Assembly: GCA_019308525.1 (NCBI GenBank)
Contig: JAFDIC010000107.1
Location: forward strand, 1 to 16,272
Origin: Deltaproteobacteria bacterium
GTDB lineage: Bacteria > Desulfobacterota > DSM-4660 > Desulfatiglandales > HGW-15
DNA length: 16,272 nt
Reading direction: 5' to 3'
This document shows positions 12,937 to 16,272 of this stretch, piece after piece. A program made the position numbers and the translations under genes. The notes beneath the pieces were generated by a model, which saw only the letters and a program-made list of their open reading frames with translations, had not been told where the DNA came from and did not search any database. Numbering within the stretch: position 1 is the first letter of the stretch; every line of letters begins with the position of its first letter.

Positions 12937-13443
12937 TCACCTCGAGCCTCCCTTGGCGATATCAAATTTTTCTATCAGGAAATCCGCAAGCCCCTTCTTG
13001 TCTGCGAACCTAAAGCGGGGTACCTGGACTTCCACCTCCCTGTCCGTTACGAGGGCGATTAGATTCTTGTCTCCCGCGCAGAAAGGCTTTTCATGTACCT
13101 CGGACCTGAATATCTCAACCTTTGGCTTGTCCTCTCCCTTATACCCTTCGCAGAGAACGATATCAACGCCAGGGAAAAACCGGAGCAGTTCATCGGGCCT
13201 GTGGTCGTGCTCCACGTCCATCACCACGCCTATGCGTGAGGGAGAGGAAATCATGGCTATTGACGAGCCTGCCCTCTTGTGCCTCCAACTATCTTTACCA
13301 GGATAATCCATATCAAAGTCATGCCCGTGATGCTTTATCGTTCCCACCCTTAACCCCCTGGTTCTCAGCTCCGGGATGAGCCCCTCCAGGTAGGTCGTCT
13401 TGCCCGAACCTGAACCACCGACAATACAGATGATTGGTACCAT
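12937..13443 (-). CDS. mobB: MobB, molybdopterin-guanine dinucleotide biosynthesis adaptor (GTPase)
   Basis: A P-loop protein of 168 residues with GGSGSGKTT (Walker A, 9-17) at the N-terminus. It also has the MobB-specific GTIKHHGHDFDMDYPGKDSW (34-53), typical RAGSS, and DIVLCEGYKGEDKPKVEIF where the Walker-B-like Asp and the EGYK motif are found. MobB binds GTP and assists MobA in attaching GMP to molybdopterin to make the bis-MGD cofactor of DMSO-reductase family enzymes such as formate dehydrogenases and nitrate reductases. mobA is not in the window. The ATG at 13443 is preceded by GGGAG and GGAG sequences. It lies 163 bp after the ModE-like gene on the same strand; whether it has its own promoter is unclear. 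Confidence 0.93.
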   Translation of the reverse strand: MVPIICIVGGSGSGKTTYLEGLIPELRTRGLRVGTIKHHGHDFDMDYPGKDSWRHKRAGSSIAMISSPSRIGVVMDVEHDHRPDELLRFFPGVDIVLCEGYKGEDKPKVEIFRSEVHEKPFCAGDKNLIALVTDREVEVQVPRFRFADKKGLADFLIEKFDIAKGGSR

Positions 13444-13606
13444 GATTCTCCACTCCCCGCAACGAACCGCTGCCCAGGGTTCTATGAATGATATATGACA
13501 GTGTAAATCCCGGCCGCCTTAACACTGCGGCGTCATTGCCGTTCTCGAAACAGGAGCAAGGGATACGGGCAACGGCACGAATGGTAACAGCCCCAAAATT
13601 CCGGAG

Positions 13607-13987
13607 CTAGGGCTTCTTCCATGTCTTATTTTGATCAAAGATGGAACGGAATATCTTATCATCTTCCTTCAAACACCTCCTCTTCAAATCGTTGTATTTC
13701 TCCAGCAACTCCTTGCCTTCCGGGGTCAGCCGGGACCCTCTCTTCTTGTCTGTCTCGACAAGCTTCATTTTCATGTATCTCTCTGTTGTCTTTATCTTGC
13801 TCCAAACCCCTTTGTAGGACATCTTCATCATCTTGGCCGTCTTGTTGATTGAGCCGGTTTTCTCTATGTTTTCCAGTATCTTGCTCCTTCCTTCCCCGAT
13901 GATGATCCTGTCCTTGTCATCCACTACCCACTGTCTTGATTTCAGCTTAAAGCCCCCCACGGTACTGTGACCCCCCCTTTCTCTCAC
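13607..13987 (-). CDS. ModE-like winged helix-turn-helix regulator lacking molybdate-binding domains
   Basis: This is a stand-alone ModE N-terminal DNA-binding domain of up to 126 residues. The pattern is clear: GEGRSKILENIEKTGSINKT (31-50), MSYKGVWSKIKTTE, and the wing KKRGSRLTPEGKELLEKY. Full ModE has two C-terminal molybdate-binding (TOBE) domains; none is present, so the protein cannot sense molybdate in the usual way. Its GTG start overlaps the stop of the MoeA-PBP gene in a GTGA arrangement, with GGAG upstream, indicating translational coupling. A partner or target among the molybdenum genes is likely. A second GTG about nine codons downstream is an alternative start. It ends in TAG, 163 bp before mobB. 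Confidence 0.88.
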   Translation of the reverse strand: MRERGGHSTVGGFKLKSRQWVVDDKDRIIIGEGRSKILENIEKTGSINKTAKMMKMSYKGVWSKIKTTERYMKMKLVETDKKRGSRLTPEGKELLEKYNDLKRRCLKEDDKIFRSIFDQNKTWKKP

Positions 13988-15924
13988 CCCAGCTCCACCC
14001 AGAACTGCCCGCTCCTGGATGGATCATACCCACCCAGGGCAAAGACCCTCTCCTTGAACTCACCCGACCTTATGACTTCGAGTATGAGTTGAATATTTGT
14101 GTTATTCAACAGGGATGACGGTATGATGATGTCGTATTGCTCCTTGGCCATGGGTATGAAATCCAGGTCCAACGCCTTGGCTGCCGCGTAGATCCCCATG
14201 CCACAATCTGCCGCCCCGCTGAGTACATCTACCGCCACGGCCATGTGCGTGAATTCCTCTCTCTCATATCCCTTTATGGACTCGGGCCTGAGGCCCAGTT
14301 TTCTCAACTCGTAGTCAAACAGGATCCGAGTACCCGACCCGGCTTGACGGTTGACTATGGTCACGTCGTCCCTGCATAGATCTTCAATCCCCTTGATCCC
14401 TTTGGGGTTGCCCTTGGGGACGATGAGGCCCTGGTCTCTCAGCACGAGGTGAAAGACGCTCACCCTGACCCCCTTGAGGTATCTCCTTACATATGAGAGG
14501 TTGTATTCACCGGTCTCTGTATCCAGGAGGTGGGACCCGGCAATATGGCTTGTACCCTTTCGGAGGGCGATCAGCCCCCCTAGACTGCCTACGTTGCCTG
14601 AAGATACACGAATGTCATAACCTCTCCTGCCTATTTCATCCGCAAGGAGGTCTATGGTGATATCATGGCTGCCGATAATAACTACCGTGTTGAGAAGCTC
14701 ATCCTCGTCCACCAGGAGTTCCGCCTCTACCTTTTCGTCCTGGGATATCCCCTCCACGTTCGAAGGTATGCGTATGATACCCTCCGCCTTCGTCAGCGTC
14801 GTGATTGAGCCTGCCGCCCTGGGTAATGGCGTGGCCACGACTCTTTCATTCACCTTCCCGAGGTTGACCCTTACGAATTCCTCTATCCCGAGCTTGGATG
14901 GGATATCACGGGAGGGCTGAACCTTGATCCTCTTCTCCCGGGGCACCTTCAATCCCTGGAGATGGTAAAGGAGGGGCCTTACGAATTGCTGAAAGGACAG
15001 GGTCGCAGATACCGTGTACCCCGGATTACCAATCACTGGTTTCCCGTTGATTTCACCCAGGATAGTAGGTTTTCCGGGCATCATGGCCACCCCATGAACC
15101 AGCACCTGACCCATCTCGCCTATGACAGAGGCAGTGTAATCCTTGCTACCTGCCGAGGAGCCTGCATTGATGATAATCAGGTCTGCATCTGATTCTACCG
15201 CCCTCTTCAGGGCATCCCTTATCTCGTTCTCCAGGTCGGAGACAATGTCGTAGGTGACCGGTACTGCGAGACATTCCCTTGTCAGGGCTTCTATGATGAG
15301 AGAGTTGAACTCTATGATCCTCCCCTTGTCCGGTTCACCTGTCGCATGCAGATCCCCGGGGCTTACCAGCTCTGAACCCGTAGGTATTATGGCAACCCTT
15401 GGCCTTTTCCAGACCTTGACCCTGAAGACGCCTCCTGAAACCAGGGCACCTATATCGTAGGGCCGGATCTGGTGATTTTGAGGAAACAGGAGCTGGGTGG
15501 CTACTATGTCCTCACCCACCTTCCTGATATGCTCCCAGGGATATGCCGGCGAGCGGATCTCCACGTGTTCTTCATCCACCTGGTAAAGCTTCTCCACCAT
15601 TATGACGGCATTGAAGCCTTCAGGCAGGGCCTGTCCTGTATTTATCCAGAGGGCGTCGCGACCGATCTCCAGGATTTTGGGATTCCTTTCGGTAGTGCCG
15701 TAGGTATCTTCAGCCTTGACCGCGATGCCGTCCATGGCTGCGGAGTGGTATGTGGGAGCGGAAATTCTTGCAAAGATAGGTTCAGCGGTGACGCGCCACA
15801 GGGAATCTTCAGCAGGGACTTCTTCTTCCCCTGTTCTTTGCTGAGGCGGAAACCTGGAGAAAAATATCTTTCTTGCCTCCTCAAGGCCTTTCATTTCCAA
15901 GTATATATGCCTCTGCCTCTTCAA
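13984..15924 (-). CDS. MoeA fused to a molybdate-binding-like PBP domain
   Basis: A two-part protein of 646 residues. Residues 1-405 are MoeA, the molybdotransferase that inserts molybdate into adenylylated molybdopterin: SAAMDGIAV (61-69), INTGQALPEGFNAVIMVE (94-111), PTGSEL (181-186), NAGSSAGSKDY (253-263, with the active-site Asp region) and GNPGYTVSA (299-307). Residues 412-646 are a periplasmic-binding-protein-like domain (COG1910/PF12727 type) with SHDITIDLLADE, SLGGLIALRKGTSHIAGSHL, NRQAGSGTRILFD and AADCGMGIYAAA. It has no signal peptide, so it works in the cytoplasm, perhaps holding or sensing molybdate or tungstate. The start is a TTG at 15924, backed by GAGGGGG at a six-base spacing inside the end of the previous gene; ATG 15894 has no good ribosome-binding site. 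Confidence 0.93.
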   Translation of the reverse strand: MKRQRHIYLEMKGLEEARKIFFSRFPPQQRTGEEEVPAEDSLWRVTAEPIFARISAPTYHSAAMDGIAVKAEDTYGTTERNPKILEIGRDALWINTGQALPEGFNAVIMVEKLYQVDEEHVEIRSPAYPWEHIRKVGEDIVATQLLFPQNHQIRPYDIGALVSGGVFRVKVWKRPRVAIIPTGSELVSPGDLHATGEPDKGRIIEFNSLIIEALTRECLAVPVTYDIVSDLENEIRDALKRAVESDADLIIINAGSSAGSKDYTASVIGEMGQVLVHGVAMMPGKPTILGEINGKPVIGNPGYTVSATLSFQQFVRPLLYHLQGLKVPREKRIKVQPSRDIPSKLGIEEFVRVNLGKVNERVVATPLPRAAGSITTLTKAEGIIRIPSNVEGISQDEKVEAELLVDEDELLNTVVIIGSHDITIDLLADEIGRRGYDIRVSSGNVGSLGGLIALRKGTSHIAGSHLLDTETGEYNLSYVRRYLKGVRVSVFHLVLRDQGLIVPKGNPKGIKGIEDLCRDDVTIVNRQAGSGTRILFDYELRKLGLRPESIKGYEREEFTHMAVAVDVLSGAADCGMGIYAAAKALDLDFIPMAKEQYDIIIPSSLLNNTNIQLILEVIRSGEFKERVFALGGYDPSRSGQFWVELG

Positions 15925-15927
15925 AGG

Positions 15928-16272
15928 CTACCCCCTCTTCTCCTGAAAGATCATCACCTTGACTGACTCTCCCTGATAGAGGCCCTCACGATTCTTTTCT
16001 ATGCGCAACAATCCATCCGCTTCCACAAGGGTGGAAATGAGGCCTGATTTACCGAAAACGGGTTCTGCCACCAGTTTTCCGTTCTCTTTCTTGAAAAGTT
16101 TCACCCTTACATATTCCTCCCGACCGCTTCCAGACTCTATGTTCCTGCCCAGTTCTGCTTGGACCTCGGGGTGCAAAGGGCCCTCCTCGATCCTCTCCCC
16201 CGAAAGCCTCGTCAGAAATGGGGACAGAAAGACCTCTGCCACCACCATGGCGGAAGCCGTGTGTCCTGGAAG
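15928..16272 (-). CDS. moeA: MoeA, molybdopterin molybdenumtransferase, 5' part outside window
   Basis: The C-terminal 114 residues of a second MoeA are visible. The frame is open to the right edge and enters with LPGHTASAMVVAEVF, matching the conserved MoeA block usually read as GLPGNPVSA. The remainder is the C-terminal domain IV: REEYVRVKLFKKENGKLVAEPVFGKSG, LISTLVEADGLLRI, and a final strand, ending in TAG three bases before the TTG of the MoeA-PBP gene. Tandem MoeA and MoeA-PBP genes occur in several anaerobes and archaea; one may serve molybdate and the other tungstate, but this is unproven here. His replaces the usual Asn in the LPG-N motif. Confidence 0.92.
   Translation of the reverse strand, partial: LPGHTASAMVVAEVFLSPFLTRLSGERIEEGPLHPEVQAELGRNIESGSGREEYVRVKLFKKENGKLVAEPVFGKSGLISTLVEADGLLRIEKNREGLYQGESVKVMIFQEKRG

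Noticed and set aside
13444..13606. Molybdenum-cofactor riboswitch ahead of mobB
   Set aside because: Only a 7-bp inverted repeat (13537-13543 with 13571-13577) and a short GC-rich repeat are present. The conserved layout of the Moco RNA motif could not be recognised.

Overview
This window looks like chromosomal DNA of a Gram-negative anaerobe, most likely a member of the Desulfobacterota (former Deltaproteobacteria). That placement is an inference from gene content: a complete Tol-Pal block, a PpiD/SurA-type periplasmic foldase, a DUF1285 protein, and a molybdenum-cofactor cluster containing a MoeA fused to a periplasmic-binding-protein-like domain. No tRNA, rRNA, CRISPR array, transposase or phage gene was seen.

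Layout, left to right. (1) 1-1576, minus strand: an LsrF-type class I aldolase/thiolase followed by a zinc-dependent alcohol dehydrogenase that is cut by the window edge. (2) 1833-2667, plus strand: a small basic-tailed unknown protein overlapping a DUF1285 protein. (3) 2685-4589, minus strand: a PpiD-like SurA/parvulin foldase gene interrupted by one in-frame amber codon. (4) 4590-4916: a divergent intergenic region unusually rich in dyads, including a 123-bp inverted-repeat element. (5) 4917-6092, plus strand: a NamZ (DUF1343) exo-muramidase-family protein. (6) 6083-7256: an AT-rich islet with a 56-residue excisionase-type HTH protein and a 61-residue unknown protein on the minus strand, divergent from an exported SNase-family nuclease.

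(7) 7470-12747, minus strand: tolQ-tolR-tolA-tolB-pal-cpoB in the classical order, with a strong sigma70-type promoter ahead of tolQ, a probable second promoter ahead of pal and a strong hairpin ahead of cpoB. This machine uses the proton motive force to keep the outer membrane attached during division. (8) 12937-16272, minus strand: a molybdenum-cofactor cluster of moeA (partial), a MoeA-PBP fusion, a ModE-like HTH regulator and mobB.

Envelope functions dominate the centre (foldase, NamZ, Tol-Pal) and molybdenum-cofactor handling the right end. No clear new multi-gene system is present. The observations most worth following are the amber codon in the foldase, the 123-bp inverted-repeat element, the HTH/unknown/nuclease islet, the pal-cpoB hairpin, and the split ModE / MoeA-PBP arrangement.
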